From contig PAHB01000033.1 in the NCBI GenBank assembly GCA_002704665.1, forward strand, positions 1 through 12,602: a DNA stretch of 12,602 nucleotides, written 5' to 3'. Positions 6,746-12,602 of the stretch are shown here, one piece after another (the stretch's first letter is position 1; every line of letters begins with the position of its first letter). The notes beneath the pieces are model-generated. The model worked only from the letters and a program-made list of their open reading frames with translations. It ran no database searches and was not told where the DNA came from. Made by a program: the position numbers and the translations under genes. Origin of the DNA: Pseudomonadota bacterium. GTDB taxonomy: Bacteria > Pseudomonadota > Gammaproteobacteria > Burkholderiales > Eutrophovitaceae.

Positions 6746-6804
6746 GTAGACACGTTTTTAAAAGAGTGAATTATTTCCAGAGCTAAAGGTAAATGGTCCT
6801 AATG

Positions 6805-7284
6805 CTATGCTGCCGTGCGAGTTGATGAAGAGAGGTTCTTTTTCCCCTCTGATTTAGCTCCAGGAACCAAAGCAGGCACCTGTTTCCAGGCAGAGCGTAT
6901 GTTTTCCATCAGTCCCTTAATTTCTTTAAGAGCGTCCAAATCATTGTTTGCATTAACAGTGAAAATTTTTCTACTTACGTATGCATACAATTCGTTTAAG
7001 TTTTTTGCTAGCTCTCCACCCTTATCATGGTCTAGGGCCGTCTGAAGCCCCATCACTATATTGGCAGCACGTGTCAAAGTTTTGTTTTTATTTGCTATCT
7101 CTGCTCGATGTTCGTCACCCGCTTTGAGCGTCAAAACTCGATGAACCTGTCCCTCAGCTGCCGAGAGGTTTTCTATCAGCCCGTCCAAAAGCATCTGAAT
7201 TAATTGGACATTATCTGAACTGCCAACACCACTAGCTACCTTAACTTCTCCGTAAGCTTCCAAAGCCTTATTTTTAATCGCCAC
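6805..7284 (-). CDS. fliS: Flagellin export chaperone FliS
   Basis: A 159-aa helical protein with the FliS pattern: ALEAYGEVKV at the start, VQLIQMLLDGLIENLSAAEG (27-45), NKTLTRAANIVMGLQTALD (67-85), GGELAKNLNELYAYVSRKIF (89-108), then ENIRSAWKQV (127-136). FliS binds the C-terminal helix of flagellin in the cytoplasm and prevents early polymerisation. It is about 25-30 residues longer than usual, with an extra stretch between helices 2 and 3 (about 50-66) and a Ser/Lys-rich tail (142-159). The start is GTG, chosen because AAGGAG lies 6 bases before it and no better start exists. FliS usually follows fliD; here no flagellin or cap gene is nearby. Confidence 0.9.
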   Translation of the reverse strand: MAIKNKALEAYGEVKVASGVGSSDNVQLIQMLLDGLIENLSAAEGQVHRVLTLKAGDEHRAEIANKNKTLTRAANIVMGLQTALDHDKGGELAKNLNELYAYVSRKIFTVNANNDLDALKEIKGLMENIRSAWKQVPALVPGAKSEGKKNLSSSTRTAA

Positions 7285-7317
7285 AACTTACTCCTTGCTT
7301 AATCTACCTACATTTAG

Positions 7318-7344
7318 AATTCGACCCAACAGTAAAAAACTTGA
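7318..7344 (-). promoter_or_regulatory. Sigma-28-like promoter for fliS
   Basis: On the minus strand: TCAAG, 14 bases, GTCGAATT, in the gap between the 274-aa gene and fliS. Same -35 and spacing as the flgP and pomA elements, with a -10 that keeps only G-CGA. The leader would be about 25 bases and includes the AAGGAG site. Confidence 0.57.
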
Positions 7345-7363
7345 GAATTAAGTGTTTATTTTT

Positions 7364-8188
7364 TTACCCTGGGGTGGTTTGCGGAGACTCAACTTCTGAT
7401 TTACGTTCAGCCGGGGCAGATGAAGATGATTCCGACTCTTTTCCGCCTGAATTGCTCGGCCCAGAAGTAGGAGTTCTTTCCGCGGCAGCGGTAATCCCTT
7501 CAGAGTTCGAACTTACCTCTGGCATGTTTAGCTCTTCATTTATTGCGTCCGCTAAACGATCGAGCTTTTGGTCATTGTTTGCGGAATCCCCACTCTCTAT
7601 CGCCGGATTACCCTCATTAGAATCTGGAATGGTCTCAAGAGGCAACAATTGCTCTGATATAGGTCTCGTAGCCTTTATGTTAACTTGATTCAAGAGGGTA
7701 TCATAAGTGGAATCGAGTGTTTGTTTCAGCGTTTGAAGGTCTGTTTCTTCACTTTTACCTTTTTGCGCTCCTACTTCATAGATCGAATCGGCATATTGCT
7801 GCGGAATCCAAGAATCTACACTACCTCTCAAAGTGGTAACTGAATGAGTGTTACTCGGAGGTTTTATCGAGTCTTCTTTTCCGTCCAATACCCCTTCCTC
7901 AAACAGAGCTTCTGCATGTTTTTGGAGAATGATTTCGTATCTCGGGCGAATCTCGTTAAGTGTTTGATCGTCCCACCCTTGGGTTGGAATCCCGCTCATA
8001 GCTCCCCACAAACGTTCCGCCGTAAGATCCCCAAAAACACCGTCCCCGGAATTTTCTTTCAACTTGCTCTCACCGGTAAATTTCAAGGTAACCTTTTCGA
8101 TGATATTCACCCGGTCTATCAAGTAGACAATCAACAACAGGACAGAAGCTAGAACAAACAGGATTAAAAGCAAAAGGAAATTACTCAT
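7364..8188 (-). CDS. Unidentified membrane-anchored protein in the flagellar locus
   Basis: A 274-aa protein with one N-terminal hydrophobic helix (about 4-24) that starts almost at once (MSNF). The residues after it are basic (Arg26, Lys32, Lys36, Lys42, Lys44) while those before are uncharged, so the positive-inside rule favours a cytoplasmic body. A moderately ordered middle part (about 50-185) includes LWGAMSGIPTQGWDD, RPRYEIILQKHAEALFEEGVLDGK and RGSVDSWIPQQYADSIYEVGAQKG. The tail (about 187-274) is Ser/Glu/Pro-rich and probably disordered. A strong GGGAGGT site precedes the ATG. It follows the 198-aa gene by 89 bases. No family comes to mind; it does not look like CheZ, MotC/MotD or other usual neighbours. 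Position suggests a motor- or chemotaxis-related accessory role, which is inference. Confidence 0.82.
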   Translation of the reverse strand: MSNFLLLLILFVLASVLLLIVYLIDRVNIIEKVTLKFTGESKLKENSGDGVFGDLTAERLWGAMSGIPTQGWDDQTLNEIRPRYEIILQKHAEALFEEGVLDGKEDSIKPPSNTHSVTTLRGSVDSWIPQQYADSIYEVGAQKGKSEETDLQTLKQTLDSTYDTLLNQVNIKATRPISEQLLPLETIPDSNEGNPAIESGDSANNDQKLDRLADAINEELNMPEVSSNSEGITAAAERTPTSGPSNSGGKESESSSSAPAERKSEVESPQTTPG

Positions 8189-8277
8189 TGTTGACCTCCC
8201 GGAAGTCCGAATATTGATATTTGGTTTCTGGACATGTTCTTATGTTTATCCCGCAGTTAAGTTGATTTATGCAATCG

Positions 8278-8874
8278 CTATAGTTTATCCTCGTCTTTGG
8301 TTTGGTTTTCTTGAGCATCCTTTTCGTTAATAGCTACTTGTCCACCTTGCTCGGCGCTATCCGTACCTTCCTCAGCATTGTGGTCTTCATCAGGTTTTGG
8401 AAAGTAATTATGCTCCTCCCTAAGAAAATATACTGCGACAAGCGGTTCTTCCAGATGTAACTGATAACTTACGGAATTTGCTAAATTTTGGACTAAATCT
8501 ATAGCAGGCTTAGCTTCGATTTCTGTTAATTGATACTTTGCGCCTATTTTGAATGCTTCCTCCGCAATTTCCTCGGGTATGTAGGTCACAATCTCGCCAG
8601 TTGCACTTTTTACTTTTTGATAAAGTGTTACATTAGGGGGGGGAGGCTTATCCCTCCCAGCTGCAACTGCTCTAAGGCAGGCCTCATCGTAAACAGCGGT
8701 TTTTTCAGCACCTTCTATGAAAGATTTATCTATATGAGCTCGCGCTCTGAGGCCGATCCTCATACGCATTGCTCTGATCTCTCTGTTATCACCCGAAAGC
8801 TCACAAGCTTTTTCAAACTCAGCCTTCGCAGTTTCCCTATTTTCCCGAGATTGTTGCTTTCCAAAAAGAGCCAT
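8278..8874 (-). CDS. Unidentified soluble protein downstream of fliA
   Basis: A 198-aa protein with no signal or transmembrane segment. Residues 10-70 look helical and charged (RENRETAKAEFEKACELSGD; then a very basic RAMRMRIGLRARAHIDK). Then comes RDKPPPP (74-80), a mixed segment ending in YQLHLEEPLVAVYFLREEHNYF (137-158), and a strongly acidic tail (160-198). The four prolines are encoded by a run of eight C within the gene. The ATG at 8874 has only a weak AGGTT-type site. It follows fliA by 57 bases with no terminator in between, so it is likely cotranscribed with flhA-flhF-flhG-fliA. I do not recognise the family. It is not CheY, which usually follows fliA in polar flagellates. Confidence 0.8.
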   Translation of the reverse strand: MALFGKQQSRENRETAKAEFEKACELSGDNREIRAMRMRIGLRARAHIDKSFIEGAEKTAVYDEACLRAVAAGRDKPPPPNVTLYQKVKSATGEIVTYIPEEIAEEAFKIGAKYQLTEIEAKPAIDLVQNLANSVSYQLHLEEPLVAVYFLREEHNYFPKPDEDHNAEEGTDSAEQGGQVAINEKDAQENQTKDEDKL

Positions 8875-8931
8875 AATTATAACCTATTGATTTATTAAGT
8901 ATAAAAATTATAGGAAAAAAATACTAACCGG

Positions 8932-9651
8932 CTACCTTAGTATGGTTTCAATTTTAAGCGATTTTCGTAAGTTTTTTACGTTTGAAGATAAAATTTGACT
9001 GATCCTAGATTCACTGACCCCAACGACTTCCCCAATCTCTTTTAGGTTAAGCTCTTCAACATAATAAAGCGACATCACTAACTTATCTCTCTCTGGAAGC
9101 CGATCTATGGCTTCCACCAGTACTTCCATGAACTCAGCTTGTTCCACAACTTCTTGCGGTTGCGAGTCCTTACCACTTGGAATGCTTAGAACCTCCTCCT
9201 CAAGCACTTCCATCGACACAGTTTCAAACTGCCTTGCCACTCCTCGCTCTTTTTGCAAACTATCAACCTCTTTACCAAGGTGCTCTGCTAATTCAGCTTG
9301 CGATGGCGAACGTCCCAGTTTTCCTTCAAGCTGTTTTGCAGCCTCATTATGAGTTTTTATGATTGCAACCGCGGACCGGGGAAGAGCGGACATACGGCGG
9401 ACCTCATCAATCATCGCCCCTTTAACCCTAGTATGAGCATAGTTTTCAAACTCAACGCCACGATTACTATCGTAGGATTTAGCCGCCTCTAATAATCCAA
9501 TCATTCCGGCTTGGATTAATTCATTGAGTTCCATAAACGCTGGCACACGAACTTTCAAGTGCAACGCGACCCTTTTTACCAATCCTAAGTGTTTCAGGAT
9601 GAGCTCTTCAGTACTTTCGCCAACTTCTTCATACAATTTCATCTGTGGCAT
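8932..9651 (-). CDS. fliA: Flagellar sigma factor FliA (sigma-28, RpoF)
   Basis: A 239-aa sigma factor of normal FliA length, directing RNA polymerase to late flagellar genes. Region 2 (about 17-88) includes LVKRVALHLKVRVPAFMEL, ELIQAGMIGLLEAAKSYD and FENYAHTRVKGAMIDEVRR. A linker ALPRS and region 3 (about 95-140) follow, with LEGKLGRSPSQAELAEHLG. Region 4 (about 178-230) has the PERDKLVMSLYYVEELNLKEIG core and the SESRISQI recognition helix. It acts on the TCAAG-N14-GYCGA sites found before flgP, fliS and pomA, and is normally held inactive by FlgM, which is not in this window. It follows flhG by 76 bases, as in other polar flagellates. Confidence 0.97.
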   Translation of the reverse strand: MPQMKLYEEVGESTEELILKHLGLVKRVALHLKVRVPAFMELNELIQAGMIGLLEAAKSYDSNRGVEFENYAHTRVKGAMIDEVRRMSALPRSAVAIIKTHNEAAKQLEGKLGRSPSQAELAEHLGKEVDSLQKERGVARQFETVSMEVLEEEVLSIPSGKDSQPQEVVEQAEFMEVLVEAIDRLPERDKLVMSLYYVEELNLKEIGEVVGVSESRISQILSSNVKNLRKSLKIETILR

Positions 9652-9727
9652 TGTATCTTTCTTTCCCTGTTTCCCGTCATAAATAACCAGAATATCTTTT
9701 AATACTCCGATAATAACGGTTTATTAG

Positions 9728-10570
9728 CTATCTTTCATTACTAATTAAATTTTCAACAAAAAACTGAATTCCACCACTTATAGAGTTCATGTGACTATCT
9801 TTAACTACAGGATCTTTCATATCATCAACTATTTCAGCGAGATTCCTAAAATCTCTTGCTCCTCGACTGGTGGGGGCGAAGGACAACACGGACTGATAAT
9901 CTCTAGTAGCTTCTAATATTTGCCCGTCCTCTTCAATGGAATGTAAATACTGAATGGGCTGATTTAGAAAACGAGTGCACACATCGTTTATCGCCGCGTA
10001 CAAATGTTTTCCACGTTCAGATGATTCAACACGATTCGGAATTAGATAAATATCCTCTAAGCTTTTGTTGGATTTCTTAGAGTCTTCAACCATAACCTTT
10101 ACGATACCGTAAGCATCAGCGGTGGAGGAGGGGTCATCATTTAAAACAATAAACTTTTGATTTGACGCCTCTAAAAACATCATAACGCTATTTCCCAGTC
10201 CGGCCGCAGCATCAATTAACATATAGTCATAAATCCCATCTAACTCACTGAATGAACTAACTATTAAACCAGCTTCATTAGTCCCAAGAGAGGCCAAAAC
10301 CCTGTCACCTGAAGCCCCTGGAATTAAAGTTACTTTCTCTTGAGTTGTTACAAGTATTTCTTTAAGTGTTTTTTCACCAGCCAAAAAGTGACCAAAGTTA
10401 TGTTTAGCTTTGACGCCTAGTGCTATTTGGCAATTTGCAAGGCCAAGATCAGCATCAAATAATAAAACTTTTCGGCCTTTGTTGGCCAAAGCAACAGCCA
10501 AATTAATTGACACAGAAGTTTTGCCAACTCCCCCTTTGCCACTTGCTATACAAATTACTTTAGTCTTCAT
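9728..10570 (-). CDS. flhG: MinD-like ATPase FlhG (FleN), flagellar number regulator
   Basis: A 280-aa ParA/MinD-type ATPase. It has the deviant Walker A SGKGGVGKTS (10-19), the second acidic box LLFDADLGLAN (36-46) and Walker B YMLIDAAAGLG (116-126). NDDPSSTADAYGIVK (144-158) is FleN-like. The end GGIQFFVENLI (266-276) is an amphipathic helix like the membrane-targeting end of FleN/FlhG. FlhG limits polar flagella to the right number by acting on FlhF and on the master regulator FleQ/FlrA. The protein begins only about five residues before its first strand, so it lacks the N-terminal FlhF-activating segment (DQAxxLR) of Vibrio or Shewanella FlhG. The flhF stop TAG is in the same frame 15 bases upstream, so no longer N-terminus is possible. 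Confidence 0.95.
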   Translation of the reverse strand: MKTKVICIASGKGGVGKTSVSINLAVALANKGRKVLLFDADLGLANCQIALGVKAKHNFGHFLAGEKTLKEILVTTQEKVTLIPGASGDRVLASLGTNEAGLIVSSFSELDGIYDYMLIDAAAGLGNSVMMFLEASNQKFIVLNDDPSSTADAYGIVKVMVEDSKKSNKSLEDIYLIPNRVESSERGKHLYAAINDVCTRFLNQPIQYLHSIEEDGQILEATRDYQSVLSFAPTSRGARDFRNLAEIVDDMKDPVVKDSHMNSISGGIQFFVENLISNER

Positions 10571-10585
10571 GTCATTGATGGTCTT

Positions 10586-11881
10586 CTAAGTGAGATGTTC
10601 AAGTGTGGATTTTCTGCGTTGCAAAACTCTTTCAGTAGAAGAAAACTGGCTTTTATTATCAAACTCTGCGTCACTATTGGTCTGCCCATCTTTTCTTATT
10701 TCCTCGATTTCCGTGTATTTTTCTCTGACATTTGCCACACCCGTTGCAACAAATTTGTCTACATCAAATTTTTCTAGAGGTATCTTTATGGATGGAGATG
10801 AATTAGTTGCTGAAAGCGGGACGTTATCCTCTGTTAAAGCTCCGAGTACAGGCCAAATTTCATTACTTTCGTCGATTTTACTGATTAAAAGACTGCTCCA
10901 CAATTTTGTGCCTTTAGTTAGGTACTTTGAGGTGGTTGCTATGGATGCGTTTGCAGGAAGTGTCAAATGAAATTCTGCATCTGGCAAGGCATTTTGCAGA
11001 TCAGATTTAGTTTCTGAAATTTTAACGCCAGGTGTGTCAATTAATATAATTTGGCGCCCCGACAATTCTTGCATGAAATTTTTCAAACTATCAACTCCTT
11101 TACTCCTAAAGGCGTCTACACCACTTTGGGCGGTTAATATTTGGGTCTGTCCCCAAGCTCCTAGTCTGTGGTCATTATAACTAATAACGGCGACATTATC
11201 CGGATCAACTTTTTTGGATATAAAACATGCCATTTTTGCAATTATCGTGGACTTTCCAGACCCTGATGGTCCGCATACAACATGCACTCCCTTTTCAGGC
11301 AAAGGGATCACTCGGTTTTTTATGTTTTCTTTTAGCCATAACTGAATATCGGATGAGGCTGCACGTTCAGAATCTTTGGAAGCCACATGATCCGATAACA
11401 GCAACCGGAGCGCTGTTGGCATACCTACTTGAGTCATCGCCTCAGTAAGGACAGCTATCTCCTTATTGCTCGGTAATATCTTACCCCATGCTCCTGCATT
11501 TTTTGCCAAGTTGATTTCATTTTTTATGGCTGTCAATTCTCCTCGCACCAACTCGACCAGTTCTCGTGCTCTTAAGTTTTCGCGCTGCTGTGTCTCAGAA
11601 TCAGGTTCATCAGAGGGTATTTTTTTATCGATTGATTTACCACGGTTATTACTCAGTTTAGATTCGAATATATCGGCAAAATCGATTGCGGGTTCATTAT
11701 AATTTTCAGAAGATTTATTGTCGACGTTACGATTAGCTTCCTCAAGATCTACGGCCACGATTAGCTCGTTTTTTCCGTTTATTCTTTGATTCGATATTAT
11801 TAGGGCGTCATCACCATATTTTTTCAATACCTCCTCTGTGGCACTTCGAGAGTCTTTAGCTAGTATTCTTATTAGTTCCAT
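10586..11881 (-). CDS. flhF: SRP-type GTPase FlhF, polar flagellum placement
   Basis: A 431-aa FlhF. The N-terminus MELIRILAKDSRSATEEVLKKYGDDALIIS-type segment (1-30) is the family's conserved start. A disordered B-like region (about 48-105) and the N domain (about 107-190) follow. The G domain has P-loop GPSGSGKST (204-212), NDHRLGA in the I-box (236-242), DTPG (282-285) and SKID (334-337). FlhF recruits the first flagellar parts to the pole. Usual FlhF motifs are GPTGVGKTT, DTYRIGA, DTAG and TKLD; here the I-box Asp is Asn and most of these motifs have drifted, so GTPase activity may be altered. A charged tail of about 40 residues (390-431) is extra. The ATG has a TGGAGA site and is 16 bases behind the flhA stop. 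Confidence 0.94.
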   Translation of the reverse strand: MELIRILAKDSRSATEEVLKKYGDDALIISNQRINGKNELIVAVDLEEANRNVDNKSSENYNEPAIDFADIFESKLSNNRGKSIDKKIPSDEPDSETQQRENLRARELVELVRGELTAIKNEINLAKNAGAWGKILPSNKEIAVLTEAMTQVGMPTALRLLLSDHVASKDSERAASSDIQLWLKENIKNRVIPLPEKGVHVVCGPSGSGKSTIIAKMACFISKKVDPDNVAVISYNDHRLGAWGQTQILTAQSGVDAFRSKGVDSLKNFMQELSGRQIILIDTPGVKISETKSDLQNALPDAEFHLTLPANASIATTSKYLTKGTKLWSSLLISKIDESNEIWPVLGALTEDNVPLSATNSSPSIKIPLEKFDVDKFVATGVANVREKYTEIEEIRKDGQTNSDAEFDNKSQFSSTERVLQRRKSTLEHLT

Positions 11882-11897
11882 TTTTTAAGTATCTCCA

Positions 11898-12602
11898 TTA
11901 GTCAGTATTTTGAGCTTGAACTGTGTATACAACTTGAACTCCTTGGTCATCTGGAATTTCACTGTAAGACAACACGGTCAGATCACTTGCCCGATGTTTC
12001 AACATTTTGGCTAGCCACGGTCGAATGGTGGGAGAGGTTACAAGAACCCCGGGATGACCCTGTTCCTCGACTTCATTTAAAGCTTCTCGAATAGCTTTAA
12101 AGAAACTTTCAGCGAGACCAGGTTCCAATACAGGACCTTTTCCTTGTCCGGCTTGTTGAAGTGAGTTGTGAAGCAATTGTTCGAGACTAGGATCCAAAGT
12201 CATCACCGGAAGGTTTTCTTGCATATCAACCAAACCCTGTACAATCATTCGCCCTAACTTAGGTCTGATAAGTGCCGTCAACTCGTCGGGATCTTGAGTT
12301 TTACCTCCTTCCTCGGATAGAGTCTCCATTATGGTTCTGATATCTCTTATGCTAACACCTTCTCCCAACAAGTTTTGTAGAACTCGTGTAACAACTCCGA
12401 GGGATAGTTTGCCAGGAACCAGATCCTCAACAAGTTTCGGAGATTTTTGAGACAGTTTATCTAGCAGCTGTTGCGTTTCATCATGACTTAACAACTCTGC
12501 GGCGTTATCCCGGAGTATCTTGTTCAAATGAGTGGCTATGGCCGTGCTGGAATCTACAACGGTGTAACCCAGCGTTCTGGCTAGATCTCTTTGGCTTGGT
12601 TC
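11898..12602 (-). CDS. flhA: Flagellar export gate protein FlhA (C-terminal part)
   Basis: Partial gene: 234 codons and a TAA stop are visible, and the frame is open to the right edge. These belong to the cytoplasmic domain of FlhA, which forms a ring under the export gate and docks chaperone-substrate complexes. Diagnostic stretches are LARTLGYTVVDSSTAIATHL (about visible residues 7-26), NAAELLSHDETQQLLDKL, PKLVEDLVPGKLSLGVV, GEGVSIRDIRTIMETL and ALIRPKLGRMIVQGL. The end (VLSYSEIPDDQGVQVVYTVQAQN) is also typical. A TTG at 12527 is not the start; the conserved sequence continues upstream of it. The head of the flhA-flhF-flhG-fliA unit and its promoter lie outside the window. Confidence 0.96.
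   Translation of the reverse strand, partial: EPSQRDLARTLGYTVVDSSTAIATHLNKILRDNAAELLSHDETQQLLDKLSQKSPKLVEDLVPGKLSLGVVTRVLQNLLGEGVSIRDIRTIMETLSEEGGKTQDPDELTALIRPKLGRMIVQGLVDMQENLPVMTLDPSLEQLLHNSLQQAGQGKGPVLEPGLAESFFKAIREALNEVEEQGHPGVLVTSPTIRPWLAKMLKHRASDLTVLSYSEIPDDQGVQVVYTVQAQNTD

Noticed and set aside
8530..8898. Plus-strand open frame of 122 codons opposite the 198-aa gene
   Set aside because: Shadow of the minus-strand gene; composition is not protein-like and it overlaps a frame in a consistent operon.
9706..9715. TCCGATAATA on the plus strand between fliA and flhG, resembling a sigma-28 -10 box
   Set aside because: No T[AC]AAG-like box at the right spacing (CCAGA is there instead), and it would point into flhG antisense.
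12525..12527. TTG as a start for a separate 209-aa protein
   Set aside because: The FlhA signature GYTVVDSSTAIATHL lies in frame immediately upstream, so this is the middle of flhA.

Overview
The window is a flagellar locus from a proteobacterium, almost certainly a gammaproteobacterium with a polar flagellum and a sodium-type stator. The order flhA-flhF-flhG(fleN)-fliA is the classic polar-flagellum arrangement. The stator pair reads as PomA/PomB rather than proton-type MotA/MotB. The outer-ring proteins FlgP and FlgT are known mainly from Vibrio-like gammaproteobacteria. Composition is AT-leaning by eye and fairly even, with no insertion sequence, integrase, tRNA or CRISPR that I can see. 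I cannot name the genus.

Layout. All genes but one lie on the minus strand, so they read right to left. (1) 12602-8278: the C-terminal third of FlhA, then FlhF, FlhG and the flagellar sigma factor FliA (sigma-28), followed by a 198-aa protein I do not recognise. A 274-aa membrane-anchored protein I also do not recognise follows at 8188-7364. In Pseudomonas-type loci fliA is followed by cheY/cheZ/cheA/cheB; here the two unknown genes take that place. (2) 7344-6724: fliS as a separate unit with its own sigma-28-like promoter and a strong hairpin terminator. (3) 6642-6415: an isolated gene for a small two-helix membrane protein. (4) 6393-3527: sigma-28-like promoter, pomA, pomB, then a DUF1566 gene that may have its own sigma-70 promoter. 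(5) 2236-3522, plus strand: a FleQ/FlrA-family sigma-54 activator without the usual N-terminal receiver-like domain, tail to tail with the DUF1566 gene. (6) 2076-1: divergent from the activator, a sigma-28-type promoter drives flgP-flgT and a third gene cut by the window edge.

How it fits together. FlhF and FlhG set pole position and flagellar number; FlhA is the export gate; FliA is the late-class sigma factor. The same sigma-28-like signature, TCAAG, 14 bases, then GYCGA, occurs upstream of flgP, fliS and pomA. This suggests the fliA product encoded here switches on the outer rings, the flagellin chaperone and the stator together. PomA/PomB supply torque, and FlgT with FlgP should form the periplasmic and outer-membrane ring structures that anchor the stators.

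Most worth a second look: the unknown pair after fliA, one gene carrying a run of eight C; the receiver-less FleQ paralogue with a long linker; the stator B subunit with an acidic Cys-containing N-terminal extension and an internal partial duplication; and a FlhF with altered GTPase motifs beside a FlhG lacking the N-terminal FlhF-activating segment.
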